NCBI GenBank assembly: GCA_002794785.1
Contig: NBBA01000002.1
Span: forward strand, 992,001-1,056,000
Source: Coniferiporia sulphurascens
Taxonomy: Eukaryota; Basidiomycota; Agaricomycetes; Hymenochaetales; Hymenochaetaceae
DNA length: 64,000 bases
Direction: 5' to 3'
The translations under genes and the position numbers were made by a program. A model generated the notes under the pieces. It did not search any database and was not told the DNA's origin. It saw nothing but the letters and a program-made list of their open reading frames with translations. Below, one piece after another: positions 43,703-56,387 of this stretch (positions within the stretch are counted from its first letter, which is position 1; every line of letters starts with the position of its first letter).

Positions 43703-44972
43703 ATGACTGAGCGTCCCCGGAAGCGTGCGGCTTCCCCCCTGCCCGTGTCTACAGCTGAGCGTCCCCAGAAGCGTAGCAAGCTTTCGGCGAAGTGCGTGAT
43801 GTGGCGCGTTCATGTATTAACTTCCGAGCGCTCACGCCAGCGTCTCCTTTAGCGCTTCCACGCTACCCCGCGAGAAAAGTGGCTTTCCCGTCGGGATCAC
43901 ACCCCTCACCGCACTGCGAATGGAGACAAGAGGAAAGGCTTTGGAGCGTCCGGAGGCTATCTCCAAAGGCGGCTCGGAGTCCAAGGAAACGGAAACAACA
44001 GCGAACGTCGACTCTGGCACCAAGCCGAATCAATTGCAAACGCCATTGGCTGCTAACGCGAACGGGGGTTCACGGCCATCCATCAGTCCCGGTTCCTCCG
44101 CCCTCAAGGTCAAGCTGCGATTTCTACCAAGAACGCCTTCAGCAACGGACTTATCTACTCCATCGACAAGTCCAAAGGCGGGTAACCAGGGTCCGGCGAG
44201 TACAAGTCCACGTGTGCGGCTCATTGTGCGTCCACCAGTCTCATCGGCTTCATCGGAGTCCACAGAATCAAAAAAGAGAGAAGACTCCGTCACTTCCGGT
44301 GGACTGAGCGAAGAGGAGCTCTCGACGCCCGACAACCTGCCCGTAGGGCTCCCCGATGTAGCCGTGTCTACGCGTGAAGTAGCGGAATATGCACCCGGCC
44401 TTGGAAAAAGCATTGGCGTGTTGCGCCCTGCGTTTGACTTTGCGAGCTACGCGGAGACCTCGTCCGACGACGACAGTGATTTTGAAAGTGGGATCCGCGG
44501 AGACAATGGGATGGAGGCACGTGAGCGAGAAAGGCAGAAGTACGCTTCGTGTACCACGTGGCTCGCATCAGCACTGTCGGACAGATGCAAGAAGTGCGCT
44601 GGGGCTGATATGGCAATGGAAAACGGCGTAACAGCGGCCTCCTCTGTTTCGCTCCCTTTAGCCGTTCCTACGGGCAGTGCGACAATGAATGATGCATTAT
44701 ATCAGTCCTCACCGGCTCCCCCAAGTTACTCCTTCAGTTCACCGTCACCTGCCTCGCCAATCCCCGACCCCGACGAGCTCATCTACCCGTGCTGGGAGTC
44801 CTCAGGCCCGGACACGTCCGCCGCCGAGGCGTACGTGCGCGAGCTGCACACGCACGGGTTGTATGTCCCGTTCCCTGATGGGTGCGACGGTCCGCAATAT
44901 GAACGCGATGCCGTTGATGACGCTATTCGCGGAGTAGCAACGTCTTTGTTGGCGGTCGGACCAGGACAGTAA
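43703..44972 (+). CDS. Disordered hypothetical protein with basic N-terminus
   Basis: Two exons, 43703-43791 and 43931-44972, give 376 residues; the alternative is an unspliced start at ATG 43920. The spliced version is preferred because its N-terminus (MTERPRKRAASPLP, ERPQKRSKLS) is a bipartite nuclear-localisation-like sequence and the junction is in phase, though a 139-nt intron is long for this locus. The middle is Ser/Thr/Pro-rich and disordered, followed by an acidic TSSDDDSDFESG stretch and CxxC-like RCKKCAGAD. The C-terminal 70 residues (ELIYPCWESSGPD, AEAYVRELHTHGLYVPFPDGC) look more ordered and may be the conserved part. Family and function are not recognised; nuclear location is inferred. 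Confidence 0.6.
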
Positions 44973-46897
44973 GGACTTGGCTTTTCTTTGTCATTGTTTT
45001 ATTAGGTTTGGGCTGTGAAGGGCGTCTACTACATGCGAGCTCTGGAGACATTTGGAGACCTCTCAAATCTCCCTGATCTTGAATCCTCGGAATCGACCCT
45101 GAAGGGAGCCTGTTTCCTTTTGCTGTTTTCTTCCTTTTTTGTTTCCCCACTCACACTTGCAAGAGCTGTCTGTAACCCTCCTAAATTTGTAACCTTATCA
45201 TATTGCTATCCTGTTTCCACTACCTTATGCGCACGCTAGCGCTGACACTAGAATATCGTCATAATTGTAACCTGACATTCCTCATAAATCAACTGTTGTT
45301 TGAATTTTTTTCCCGGGGTGCTTTACTTTCACGAGCGGCTAAATAAAGCTAGCGCAGAAGGCTCAAAACCTGTTTGATTTTTATGAAAACTATCCTTGTC
45401 CCTCGATTTCAATACACGCACTAGTAATGTTTGTCGCCTTTTCATACTTCAGGCGCGCTTTGCGTATCAATCTGCCAGTAAAAAATCCCAGTATATTCGA
45501 GCTCCGCCCCGGCAGACCCCTGCGCCAAATCCATAGGGAAACCCACTCGCAGTGGCGTACAACATCAATGACTTTTAACTAACACTGGTAGCATGAGTTT
45601 ACCCTTTTACTCTCTTCAATCGTCCGAGTCTCCTGATATCCTCTTGGCTCCTATTCTGTAAGGTACATCTCAGTGCTTTAGCCGCCCGCTAGCGACTCGG
45701 ATGCAGTCGCCGTCTCCAAGTCGGACAATTGAGCCCAGAGGCCCAACGGAGCCTGACGCACACCTTCTGGTCGCTTCGAGGTCCCGATGAGTCTAGTGTG
45801 TGGGACCCTTACCGAAGCTAGTGTCTACGATTAAAATGCTGCAATCAATCTATACCCCAGTCCGCCGTGCCTTTGGCGCCCCTAATCAAGGCTAGGACTT
45901 CTTTGGATTATTGGTTTCCTTTCTGGACAGACAGAACCTCAATACCTCAAACTTTATCATCTTCAACTCGTGAAATGTTTTGCCTTTGGGTCGTATCAAA
46001 GGGAATGATGGCCATCTCTTCACTTAGGGTCCGAATGCGTGGGTGGTATACAGCTGGATGTAAAAAAGGCTACGGACCGACAGAAAAGGAGGTCTGATTC
46101 TTTTTCAGGATTGCATACTCGTATTTCTTAGGGCTGGTTATCTCATCATATCCCGCAGTCGAGACCGATGAACGATAACAGGACTCGTACCTTTTGCACT
46201 AAGGATTGGGCTGCCCTCGTCACAATCCCTGGGGGTTGAGTCGCTGGAGAGCGCTATGATATTGGCTTGTTTATACCTACAGAATACGATTTTTTTTAAA
46301 TTATGGAACGGTTGTTTTTCAGAACGACAAGAAACGTTTGCTCGATTTACAACCGTGCACAGGCAGGACTATACCATTTCTGTCAATTATTGATTTAGTG
46401 GAGCAACGGCGGAATACACCATCCACATATAATATTACAAGTTCAAAGGTTGACTTATCCTTGTGTTAAGACCACATCGTCTTTCGGCTGTCTTGGTTCC
46501 GATACAGCCACTTTCGGTCCCATCTCTCCGCTATGGCAATGCCACGACCGCTCGACAATCTCAGAGTTCCGAATACAAGTAAACTCAGCTCCGTCGGCGC
46601 CTCGTAACTGACCGTTTTGTCCTGCCCTTTGTTGGCGACAGACTGGGACCCGCTCTGGACCTAGTTCTTCCGTTTTTAACGCCATACTTAAAAATGGTAA
46701 GCTGTCCTTGCTAAGAAATAGGAACTCACATTCATTGACGGAAAATAACATGTTCAACTAGCCTCCTCAGCTTATCCGCATTCACCATCAGATCAATGAA
46801 AGCGGAAGCATGGTTTTTGTATATAAGTACTGTCAACAGAGCAGTAGACTCCATCTCCAGCACACCCTTATCTATGCCTACACTCAGCTGTGATACA
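44973..46897. other. Intergenic, no gene seen
   Basis: Short frames only. The right end carries a TATA element for the next gene. Confidence 0.4.
46820..46827 (+). promoter_or_regulatory. TATA box of the beta-trefoil-like gene
   Basis: TATATAAG 78 bp before ATG 46898, followed by a CT/CA-rich leader. Confidence 0.5.
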
Positions 46898-47694
46898 ATG
46901 TCCTACTTATTCGAGGCTGTTCCGGGTGCAGTGGTCCCAAAAAGTGGCGAAACCTACGCAATTCAAAATATCGGGACTGGCAATTGGATCGACAACGCGG
47001 CGTCTATCCCCACCGACGGAAACCCCGTCATTTCATGGGACCCGAACATCCCGGCCACTGATAACATGATCGTAAGTGGCCGCTTGTCATACTATATAAA
47101 TTACATAGAGCTTTGAAAAGGGACTTACCAACGAGTTGTTGTAGTATACGTACATTACTTTACCGTCAGGTGGCGGAGAGACGCTTTTCACTCTCCAGTG
47201 CATTTCTACGACGAAAGGCCAGGCCGGAAAAGGCGGTTATGTCCGCGTGGATAATGTAAGACTTCAGTTTCTTGTTAAATTTCTGATAACTCAAGCAAGA
47301 TATCATAGAATAACAAGCTTGTTCAAGGAGGAGAACCGATGACCTGGAAGCTCGTCGAACCCTTGTTCCCCTTAAAGCCCATTTATAAGTTAGCTGACAG
47401 TTGATTCCTGAGGTTTTGTCTGACCAATGTCTTGAAACTTCTCACAAGTTCATTCCGCTCGACGACAAGGTCTCCTATAACGGCACATTAGCAGCGACGG
47501 ACATCAACCCTGTAAGTTCATAGGCAATATTATTTTTCGACTCGAACATACTAAATGATTCGCACCCTCTTTCAAATTTTCGCCAGGTCGTCACATCTAT
47601 CAAGGACAACCAGGTAACACTGTGCCCTGATCAGAACGACGCTTCGCAGTTCTGGGCTTTCTTCGACAGAAAGGACGTGTTCAAAAAGGCCTGA
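46898..47694 (+). CDS. Possible beta-trefoil protein (ricin-B-like lectin or mycocypin-type), model incomplete
   Basis: Clear exons are 46898-47071, 47145-47255, one from about 47310, and 47583-47694 preceded by a part beginning near 47450. The product starts MSYLFEAVPGAVVPKSGETYAIQNIGTGNWIDN and continues with TLQCISTTKGQAGKGGY, GGEPMTWKLVEP, PLDDKVSYNGTLAATDINP and SQFWAFFDRKD. Repeated short hydrophobic/Gly strands and terminal W residues resemble fungal ricin-B lectins or beta-trefoil protease inhibitors, typically small cytosolic defence proteins. No signal peptide. The join between YKLAD (about 47400) and KFIPLDD (about 47450) cannot be made in phase with canonical GT-AG sites, so there is either a non-canonical intron or a frameshift. 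Family call is tentative. Confidence 0.5.
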
Positions 47695-47965
47695 ACTGTG
47701 CAGCTGACCAAGTCGACTGTCCACTGATTAGAGGCAAAATGAGACATTTGATAGGGGAGACATGTTAAAATAAATATGTTGACTCCGACGTGAAATTATC
47801 GTATATACTGCATGCCGGTGGTAGACACAAAAAACAAACGGACTCAGACTCAACTTCGCCGAGGCTTGCCCAAATCTGGCGATCGGAGTTACGATTACGT
47901 ATTAAAATGTATTTTTACCATCGCACAATTTGCACTGTGATGCTGCTGTTGGACCTCAATGTTGA

Positions 47966-48125
47966 TGGGCCTTTTAGCTGCTTTTTTGAACTAGTACTGT
48001 TTCCCTATCATATGACAATGGGTGGCAATAATGAGTTTTTCATTAGTATTCCGAACAAAAAATTCATTGTCGCCACCTACTGTCATATGACAGGAAAACA
48101 GTTCAAAAAGCAACTAAAAGGCCCA
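47966..48125. mobile_element. 160-bp snap-back (foldback) element
   Basis: Nearly the whole 160 bp is an imperfect palindrome: the left arm runs TGGGCCTTTTAGCTGC, then TTTGAAC, TATCATATGACA and GGTGGCAATAATGA; the right arm is its reverse complement with a few changes, leaving a loop of about 30 bp. TTGA flanks it directly on both sides (47962-47965 and 48126-48129), consistent with a short target duplication. No coding capacity; the open frame across it is spurious. Typical of a small MITE that would form a strong RNA hairpin if transcribed. Confidence 0.75.
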
Positions 48126-48199
48126 TTGACAGCCAAAAGAACGACCCCAGCGGTCTCCCATCCTCGTGGTTATCGATAACGTTCTCTGGTTACGATAGG

Positions 48200-50026
48200 G
48201 TAGACTCACTTGCCCTTCTCAAGACCTCGAAGCACTTCGCATCCCTCACATATCTTCGGACAGTCTGGCACAAGGCACTTGTCCAGCACGTCCTTTCACA
48301 GGACATTCCGGTCGTACGGTTATACCATGTTCGACTAAGCAATTCACAACAAGGGTTCATATCTTTTTCAGCTACGGAGCTCGAGCGCGTTACCCGCGCC
48401 TCGCTCGCTGCTGATAGGAACTGGAGGAGCGGGAAACCGAAGCTCATGCGTACTACGCACATAAGCTCCAAAATCAAACTCTGCGGTTTCTTACTATTCG
48501 GACGTCGTTAGGAGAACTTGTTGAGAATGATGAGGGACGCTATCTAATGTCCTATAACGCGCCGATGCTCTCGCGGATACAGATCTGGGACGTAGAAAGT
48601 ACCGATCAGGATGCGCAGGATAGCGTGTGGCTTGCTGGAGAATGGAGTGAAAGTGGGATGACAATTGGAATAGTAGTAGATGATTGGGCCAGGATGAGTG
48701 AGCCGGTCTCAAAAGCGGGTTTACAAGGCGTGAATGGCGCATTTATTGCCGTTTCTACCAAACGCTTGAGTTTTTTGTGCGTCGCTTTTATTTTTGTGGA
48801 GTGCATTGATTTGACCATGAGTCCATGGTTCGGCTTACAGCCCCAGGTGTACTTTCACGTCCGCTCTTCACATTCTACACTTTTCTCCACCGGAGACGTC
48901 TTCAGGGCCACATTCTAGCCTGCGCGAGTTCAAAACTTTTCTCCCAGAGCACCTGTAAGCATTTGGGCCCTGTCCGGCAGATTTATCGTACTGCAGGTAT
49001 ACGCTAAGGGTGAGACAAATTGGCATAGACACGGGATTTTAAAGGTCGTCGACTGGGTCCGAAGCGCGGTGATATTCACAGAGGACGCGCGCGAGGGTAC
49101 GTTCAATGACAATGACGAACTAAACAGTCAAACGGAAGTGGCGGTTGAACTCATACGTTCGACGTACGTCTTCCGCGCTGCGCAAAGTCTTTAGCAAGCG
49201 ATTGATGTGGTCCGACGCTTTGCTGCAGGACCTCGCCGTCCTTGGTGTGCATTTCGCACACGATTTCGTATTTGTTTTCCGCGAGACGGTTTCGGAGATG
49301 TACTCCATACAACCGAACACGTTCCGGCCATCCTCTCCGGAGTCCAAGGGATACGCGCATGTGCTGCTTCCAGTAGCTGTGCACAAATGGTCGGGACGCG
49401 TCCGTTCTATCACGGTGACCGAGCGTGTATCGTGGGCACAAGAGTATGCTGCAACTCGGTGTACAATTTGTGACAGACGAGGGTACGTCTTTAGCAAAGA
49501 TGCCTTCTCTGCGCGAAGTGAGGGCAGTGAAATCGGTGAAGAAGAAAATATAGGCGGTAACTGGAGCCAGCGCGCCATCTGCGTGTGCCAATATCGCCCC
49601 CTCTCACTTGTCGTCCTAGACCGTCATTTCCTACGACTTCCCTTTCGAACACTTCGTCTTGCACGTTCCCAGCTGCACTGTGTCCGCATTGTCGCTCGCG
49701 CTCGCGATTCAGAGTGCCACCGGGCTTCCCCACCGGAGATTTCTCCGTGCCCACGCTCGACCGCTTCGGCACATTCTTATGTGTGGCCCCAATGGCCAAC
49801 TACGAGGAGGACGCTGGTGAGCGCGTCGTGGGGAGACGACTGCCGCTCTCAGCCCCATCTCAATTTCAACAGGATGCTTGCCCTTCGGATTTGGATGCTG
49901 CTGCCGTTGTCGGTTTTTGCAAGTTCTCCAGATGTAGGATGGTGTGCACTCGCGCTTTGCGAACGAGCGGGACGCATCGTAGTTGGGGGCGAGAAAGGAC
50001 GTCTTGAACTGCGGGATTACTTTTAA
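48200..50026 (+). pseudogene. F-box family pseudogene (copy A)
   Basis: Homologous along its length to the copies at 54163 and 62349. The first exon (F-box start) is missing: homology begins inside the first intron at GTAGACTCACTTGCC. Disabling lesions relative to the right-edge copy include loss of about 10 nt near 48475, loss of one T in a T-run near 48940, and further shifts near 49640-49740, where the conserved sequence moves through three frames. The terminal ALALCERAGRIVVGGEKGRLELRDYF is still readable. It keeps the intron also seen in the right-edge copy (donor GTGCGTCGC near 48777). Clearly non-functional as a protein gene. Confidence 0.8.
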
Positions 50027-51470
50027 TCAGGCTTTGTGGATGGTAGGTAAGGTTTTTGCTTAGTTGCAGAGTTATAATAGCTTTTCCTTACGTGGAAAAT
50101 ACTCCATAATCATGGAGCTCCGCCTCCAGATGGTACATTGGAGGTGAGTACTCGTAATCTTTTTCGGTAAAATGTAACCTCCCGGTTACTACAATCAGCA
50201 GTCTGGTGATCCTGTTTCCCCTTGTGGATACTGTAGTTTCCTTTTGCATACACGCATATGTTCACTTCCCTGCGTTTCGAGACTCTTATCCCGACGTCTC
50301 GAAATACGGGTGAGTAAGAAACATTTCTGTACATTATACCGATCCCGCCTTCTTGAAATACAGCTTGGACGTATTATCTCCTTGAGTTTTTCCCGCTCGA
50401 ACTTGTTGGCAGCTTCTCCCAATAATATTATAAAGCTTACGAGGACAGGGAACCTGATGGTACGAGCTACGGTATGGATACGTCAATGGCATTCTGGAGT
50501 CCGGACAGATGTCATCCCAAGAGTAGACAGTATGAATACCAATGAAAGTAACGAGTTATGACAGCGATCTTCAAGCTGCATTCACGATGTACTTGGGCAA
50601 GAAATCTGAGAAGATTTACATATACACACGCGAAAGGCATGCCATAGGAGACATATTTTCCAAGACTACTGTAACTTGAAGACAGAATGACCGAATATAA
50701 TGCCAGGTCACAGACATCCGGCACAGAATTAATTAGAATCCTAAACAAGTCAGAATCACACAAAAGAGGCATCGGTTTACCGAATTAGAATCAACTTGAT
50801 TTCCCTAGATTACATAAGCGTGCGCTATCACGCTCTTGCGCGAAGTCCACTAGTACTCTTGCTTAGCGACATACAGTACTCGCACGTTGCGCCACACCCG
50901 CGAAAGCGAGGTTCCCCAGTATTCCAGTGCTGCGAATCCACATGGACAAGAAGTGCACGGAACATAGCATTAGGTTCTTAGATCCTGCATGTCGAGGACG
51001 CGCGGCCCAAGCTTGGTTGAAAGCATGTCGTGATTCAGTTCGAGAGCCTTGGAAGATGCAAGGAACATGTGGTGAGCATATATATGCACGGCGGTATATG
51101 TTCCCCAGGTTTATCCCAACAAAAAAGGTGCCAAAGAAGAGGCGATTTCTAACAGCAATTAATTAGTGTCACATAAAAGAAACATATACGGGACTCAGAC
51201 TTCGTGAAGTTGCCACTCGGGCTTCCGTTCAAGCTGTCCTTCCCTCCTTCGGTCATCTCACCGCGACTCTCCATGCACTTCACAACCGCCAACTAAGAAA
51301 CTCATGATCCTCCCTTCGGCGGCGAGCACAGTGTTTAACCCTGAGCCTAGGACAGGCTATCATCGACGCTGCCCAATTTCCTCCGAGTCTTCGATGTCTA
51401 CTCAAGCTCCCTATTTTAAAGCAGGCAGCCGACCGCGTCGATTCTCGTTTCCCCCACAGTGCAACTACCC
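50027..51470. other. Intergenic, no gene seen
   Basis: No supportable gene. Holds the promoter of the DUF2235 gene at its right end; a CT-rich leader precedes ATG 51471. Confidence 0.4.
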
Positions 51471-53543
51471 ATGTCTGCCTCGGAGACTAGCCCCCTCTTC
51501 GCCTCTGGTGTCAGCTATGAATCCACGCGGACCCTTCACGAATCCGAGTCGACGCTTGTCGGTGACCCTACTGACACCGGGGGCACACGCCAGTGGGCTC
51601 CCGATCAAGACCGGCGGCGTACACTTGTCATGTGCTTCGACGGCACTGGAGACCAGTTCGGCGACGACGTGCGTTCGTTTCTCATCCCTTCGTAACTTCT
51701 GATATCTTACTTTCTTCCAGAACTCCAACGTCATCCAGTTCTTTTCATGTCTAAAGAAGGGCAATGAGACGCAGCAGCTCGTTTATTATCAGGCTGGTAT
51801 TGGGACGTACACGAACTCCATTTTCGTTACCCCCATTACTAACAAGGTCACCAGGGTTTTGGACGAGATGATTGCGTGGAACCTTTCTGCCCATGTTCAA
51901 GGTACGTGAAAGTGACAAATCCGAGCGTCCCTCATCTTACGTTTCTATTGAGAGGGCTACGAATATCTCATGCAGAATTGTCAGTGCACTGGTTTTAGAG
52001 GCTTCAGTTTTCTAACTGTTTAACAGATAGATACGGGGATAGAATATCAATCTTCGGCTTTTCTCGAGGCGCATATACCGCTCGCGCTCTAGCTGGAATG
52101 GTTCAAAAAGTTGGTCTTCTGCCCAAATACAACAAGGCTCAGATTCCGTTTGCTTGGGCGATGTACACTCGTGAAGACAGTGATGGTCTCAAAAACAGCG
52201 AGGCCTTTAAGAAGACGTTTTCTATAGATATAGTGATAGACTTCGTCGGCGTTTGGTACGATACTTGATTTCCCCCCCTCTGATCAAGTCTGAATTAATG
52301 TTCGTTTTCGATGTTCAGGGATACCGTTGCCTCTGTCGGAATTATAAGCAAAGAACTACCGTTCGTCGCAAACAACACCGCAATTCGTGTCTTCCGACAC
52401 GCGCTTTCTCTCGACGAACATCGCGCTAAGTTTATGCCGGCGTTCTATCAGGCTACCCAGAATGCCGAGCCACGTACAGCAAAAACCGCTGGCACTGTAT
52501 CTATACTTGACGCATCCATGCCACTGTCAACATCGAGTACATCCAAAGTTCTGGACAAGAACAGAAAGAAGACAAGAAAAATACAGACTAGTCCATCAGA
52601 ACGCCAGTTGTGGGAGCATAATATAAACATGGCACGTGGGGAGCCAACGGATGCTCTGGAGGTCTGGTTTGCCGGCTGCCATTGTGACATTGGTGGTGGT
52701 TCTGTGCCCAATAAAACACGCCATTCTTTAGCACGCATCCCGCTTCGTTGGATGATCCGCGAATGCTTCAAGAACAAAGCGGGAATACTTTTCGACAAGA
52801 ATATACTCAAAGCGGATATTGGAATCGACGCCGACACTCTTTATCCAGTCATGTTGGAGCGTCCCCCGCGCAAATCCCCTATTGGAATGCAGCTCAACTC
52901 GCAGATGGAATCGCAAGGTTATGCAATCACGACTATTCTAATGGTCGTAGGTGGTCTCCTCGTGATTCCTGTGAACATTGCATTGGGCATCATCGCTTGG
53001 CCTCTTAAGCATCTCATATTGCTTTTCAAATTTACACGTACTGGGAAACGGATTCGCGGCATTTTTGACTCCAGCAGGCTATCCACAGCCCCTGGAAGCG
53101 AGCGCACCATGCTTGCTAGAAGCAGTTACGGGGCGTTGCCGGACGTTGGGAACCCCGGCAACACGGCGTTCGACTTCGTAAGCGAAGAGGACGAGGAACT
53201 TGCTGACTCTTTAATGCCCGTATATGACCCGCTTTCGATTCGCTGGTTCCGGTGGATTCTGGAAATCATCCCATTCCGTTTCCGCGAGCAGAAGGGGAAA
53301 CGTGACGACTTCTTCGTCCGGGCGAATTGGGGCCGTGGTCGTAAAATTTACGGAGATGCAAAGAGGGATGGGATCATGGTACACCGTTCTGTGAAGACAC
53401 GCCTAGAAGTGGTTGACCATATGGGCAAAAGTGTTTACCGGCCGAAGGCGTGGTTTGAGGTTGGTGGTGCCTCGGGAGAGAAGAAGGCACGTTTAAAGGA
53501 TTGGAATGTCGAAAAGCCTGAAGAGTGGAAGTGGGTTGATTGA
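51471..53543 (+). CDS. DUF2235 alpha/beta hydrolase (Tle1-like phospholipase fold)
   Basis: Five exons (51471-51668, 51721-51901, 51953-51979, 52027-52255, 52319-53543) sum to 1860 nt, 619 residues, all in phase; exon 3 is only 27 nt. After a 50-residue polar N-terminus, TLVMCFDGTGDQFGDDNSNV opens the DUF2235 domain. The nucleophile elbow is ISIFGFSRGAYTARALAG (GxSxG serine), the acid lies in DFVGVWDTVASVG, and the histidine in VWFAGCHCDIGGG. These are the three catalytic positions of the family, which includes bacterial Tle1 phospholipases; fungal members are uncharacterised intracellular hydrolases. A hydrophobic stretch (ILMVVGGLLVIPVNIALGII) suggests membrane association. Sits between two F-box-family copies with no evident functional link. 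Confidence 0.9.
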
Positions 53544-54162
53544 TTAATGACTGCCCGAACGCAACCGCAGTTCGGTCTTCATTTACCTCTCCTAATTTCG
53601 CTTGTCGTCCTTCCTATGGACGGTATGTAACATATATGTCCTGAACTCCTTATGTCCCGCTTACCATAATGTGTGCGTAGGTGTGCTTGTGACTTACATT
53701 AATCGTCGAGGTACGCAGGAACTTACTTCCCGGCCTTAACTTACCAAATTCACCTTATAAAAAAAGAGAAAGAAGGAAGGATGACGCGATCGCGGCAAGC
53801 CACATTAGGATATGCCGCCGGCGGAAGCAAGTTTGAACAGGGTCCGAATTTACGGGGGTAAAAGAATCCTCTGCCTAAAGGTACCGGAAATACTGACTTC
53901 AAATTTGCGGAGTACCGCACCTGTCTTCAGAAGGAAAATCCACACGTTCTAAAACTAACCATAAGCCACATCAATTTGTTCAATTGAAATTGAAATTCCC
54001 GATATTGCATCTACAGGCGATCGGCGGCCGAGTTGCCTCGTGTTCGGAGTTCAACATGGCTATCGATTACATTTTTACGATTGTACCACAAAAGTAGCGA
54101 CTGTACAGTTTGAACTTGAACTTTCATTACAGGTTGATATTGCCAAGAGCCATTGCGCTACG
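53544..54162. other. Intergenic between DUF2235 and F-box copy B
   Basis: No gene seen. The 30 bp before ATG 54163 (ATTGCCAAGAGCCATTGCGCTACG) resemble the sequence before ATG 62349, so the duplicated unit extends at least this far upstream. Confidence 0.45.
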
Positions 54163-56115
54163 ATGCTTCACGACCTCGACCTCGACATTATCATTCAAAT
54201 TTTTGCTTTGCTTAATATCGAAGACATCTTGGCTTTGAGACTGGTAAGCCACCTACCATCATAACGCCGGTCAAAAGGACTGACCTGCCTTGTACACAAG
54301 ACTTCAAAGCAACTCGTATCCTTCACGCGTCTTCGTTCGGTCTGGCATAACGTGCTAGTTCGCTATGTTGTCTCGCAGGACATCCCAATTGCACAGATGC
54401 CCCGTATCCCGTCACGTTTTTCGCAGCATGGACTTTCGTCTCTCTCTGCTAGGGAACTTGAGCGCGTCACCCGGGTCTCTCTCAAAGCAAACGAGAACTG
54501 GCAGAGCCGGAGATTCATGCTGCGCGCACATCCCACCTTCATAAACACCAAAATGGAGCCAAACAACAAACACGACTCAGTTTCTCTACTGTTCCTTACT
54601 ATCCGAAGGGCGTCGGGGGAGGCTGTTGAAACGGATGAAGGACGTTACCTGATAAACTTTGGCGAACGTCAGATATGTTACTTACAGATCTGGGACGTCA
54701 AGGGTGTAAGTCGAAACACACAAGATAATGAACGGCCCGTAGGGGAATGGGAAGATGGCGGAGTTACTGATGGGGGGATACTGTATAACACAGTAGTGTT
54801 AGATGAAGGGGACAGGATGCAAGAGCCGATTCCCCACATAGGACTAAAAGATGCGAAGGGCGCGTTAATCGCTGTTTCAAGCGCGCGCCACGGAGTGTGT
54901 ACTCGCCCAGTGTACAGCACTGGAGATAGTCACAGCTATGCTCTCTACTTCCTGCACTTTAATCCGTCGCGTCTGTCTTCGGAATCGCATTCCAACATAC
55001 GCGAAGTCAAGTCATTTTCTACCCAAGAGTTTGCGCAAGTAAGGGCCCTGTGCGGTAGACTCGTTGCTCTACAGACATTCATGAGGGACGACGTTGGAAC
55101 TCTGAAGATTGTCGATTGGGTTCAAAGCACCGCGATTTTTACAGGTGGGGAAGGCAAGAGCGTGGCCGAAGGTGGTCGTGAGTCTGATGTCCAGAGTCAG
55201 ACGGAGCTGTCAGTTGAACTCCTACCTTCGGCTGCTAATAAGCGGGTTTGTCTATCCTATGTATATTCTCAATAAAGTCGCTGATACAGTACATTGTGTT
55301 AATACAGAAGACCTCCGTCCTCAAAGTATACTTCACACACGATTGGGTGCTCGTCTTCCGTTTGGATGTCTTGGAGATGTATTTTGTGCCGCCGAGTGTA
55401 CTTCGGCGATGCTCGGCAGGAGTCAACGGTCGTGTACATGGGTTGCGTCCAACAACGGTACACAGGTGGTCTGGAAACGTCGACTTGTGCGCAGGAACGC
55501 GCTGCGGCTCGGTGTACGCTATGTGGTAAGCAGGGGTACATTCACAATAAAGACACGTTCTTCGCACAAAGTGTGGAAGCGTGCAAAGGCGAGGAAGGGA
55601 ACGAAGGCGAAAACTGGAGGCAACGCACCGTCTGTGTATGCCGATACCGGCCCCTCTCGTTCGTAAGGATGGTCAAGACTATTCACCGCAACACATCGTG
55701 TACATTTGTACACTACATATTGGACGTTCCGAACAGCACCGTATCCGGGCGATTGGAAGAATTCAGACACAGTGTTCCGCTGGGGTTCTACTTCGGGTCG
55801 TCCCCTATGCCCGTGCTTGATCGTTTCGGGATGTTCCTGTTCGTCATTACACCAAACGGCCACCCGGAGCATGACGTGACCATTTTAAAGAAAAAGTTTT
55901 CACTGCCGACTCCGTTTCAACCGCGGCCACCCCCTACGCCGCACATTACAATGCCGGCTTACAGGGCCGAACAGTGTAATGTAGAGATTAAGGAATCGGT
56001 GCATGTGGCGATGTACTTAGAATGCGATTTGGGGGCGCTGGCACTTTGCGAACGGGCAGGGCGTATCGCGATCAAAGACAAAAAAGGAAAAATCCAGCTG
56101 CGAAATTATCTTTGA
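54163..56115 (+). pseudogene. F-box family protein (copy B), one frameshift in last exon
   Basis: Exons 54163-54243, 54301-55245 and 55308-56115. The first exon MLHDLDLDIIIQIFALLNIEDILALRL is an F-box start, and exon 2 opens TSKQLVSFTRLRSVWHNVL, completing it; F-boxes link substrates to SCF ubiquitin ligases. The rest is a beta-rich region (EGRYLINFG, YLQIWDVKG, IVDWVQSTAIF, WVLVFRLDVLEMYF) of unknown fold, with CTLCGKQGY and CVCRYRPLSF near the end and a final CERAGRIAIKDKKGKIQLRNYL. Around 55480-55490 the frame shifts: compared with the right-edge copy about 25 nt are missing after GNVD, so translation would stop about 20 codons later, although the following frame stays open for 190 codons. 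Recently inactivated or C-terminally shortened. Confidence 0.75.
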
Positions 56116-56387
56116 CGGAGGCTTTTGGATACTACTTGGCTCATGATGCTATTTGTTATTAAATGAAGGTATACGGTTCGGCTTTTAGACTTGGTACAGT
56201 ATGGTAGTTCTTCCCTACAAAGACATCTTGTGATTACCCTGCCCCTGCGCTCGGTGACTGACTAAATACAAATACAAGAGTTCGATTGTAAAACCACTGA
56301 CAAGTCCCTGCCCAAGTTACGACACCATACAGTTACGTATTCAAGGTATTACCAAAGCACCGTGACCTTTGGAAATGAGTATATTTT
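56116..56387. other. Short intergenic before the LINE
   Basis: No gene. Ends with the left target duplication of the retrotransposon (56373-56387). Confidence 0.5.

Noticed and set aside
47790..48179. A 129-codon plus-strand open frame
   Set aside because: It runs through the snap-back element and its sequence is explained by the palindrome.
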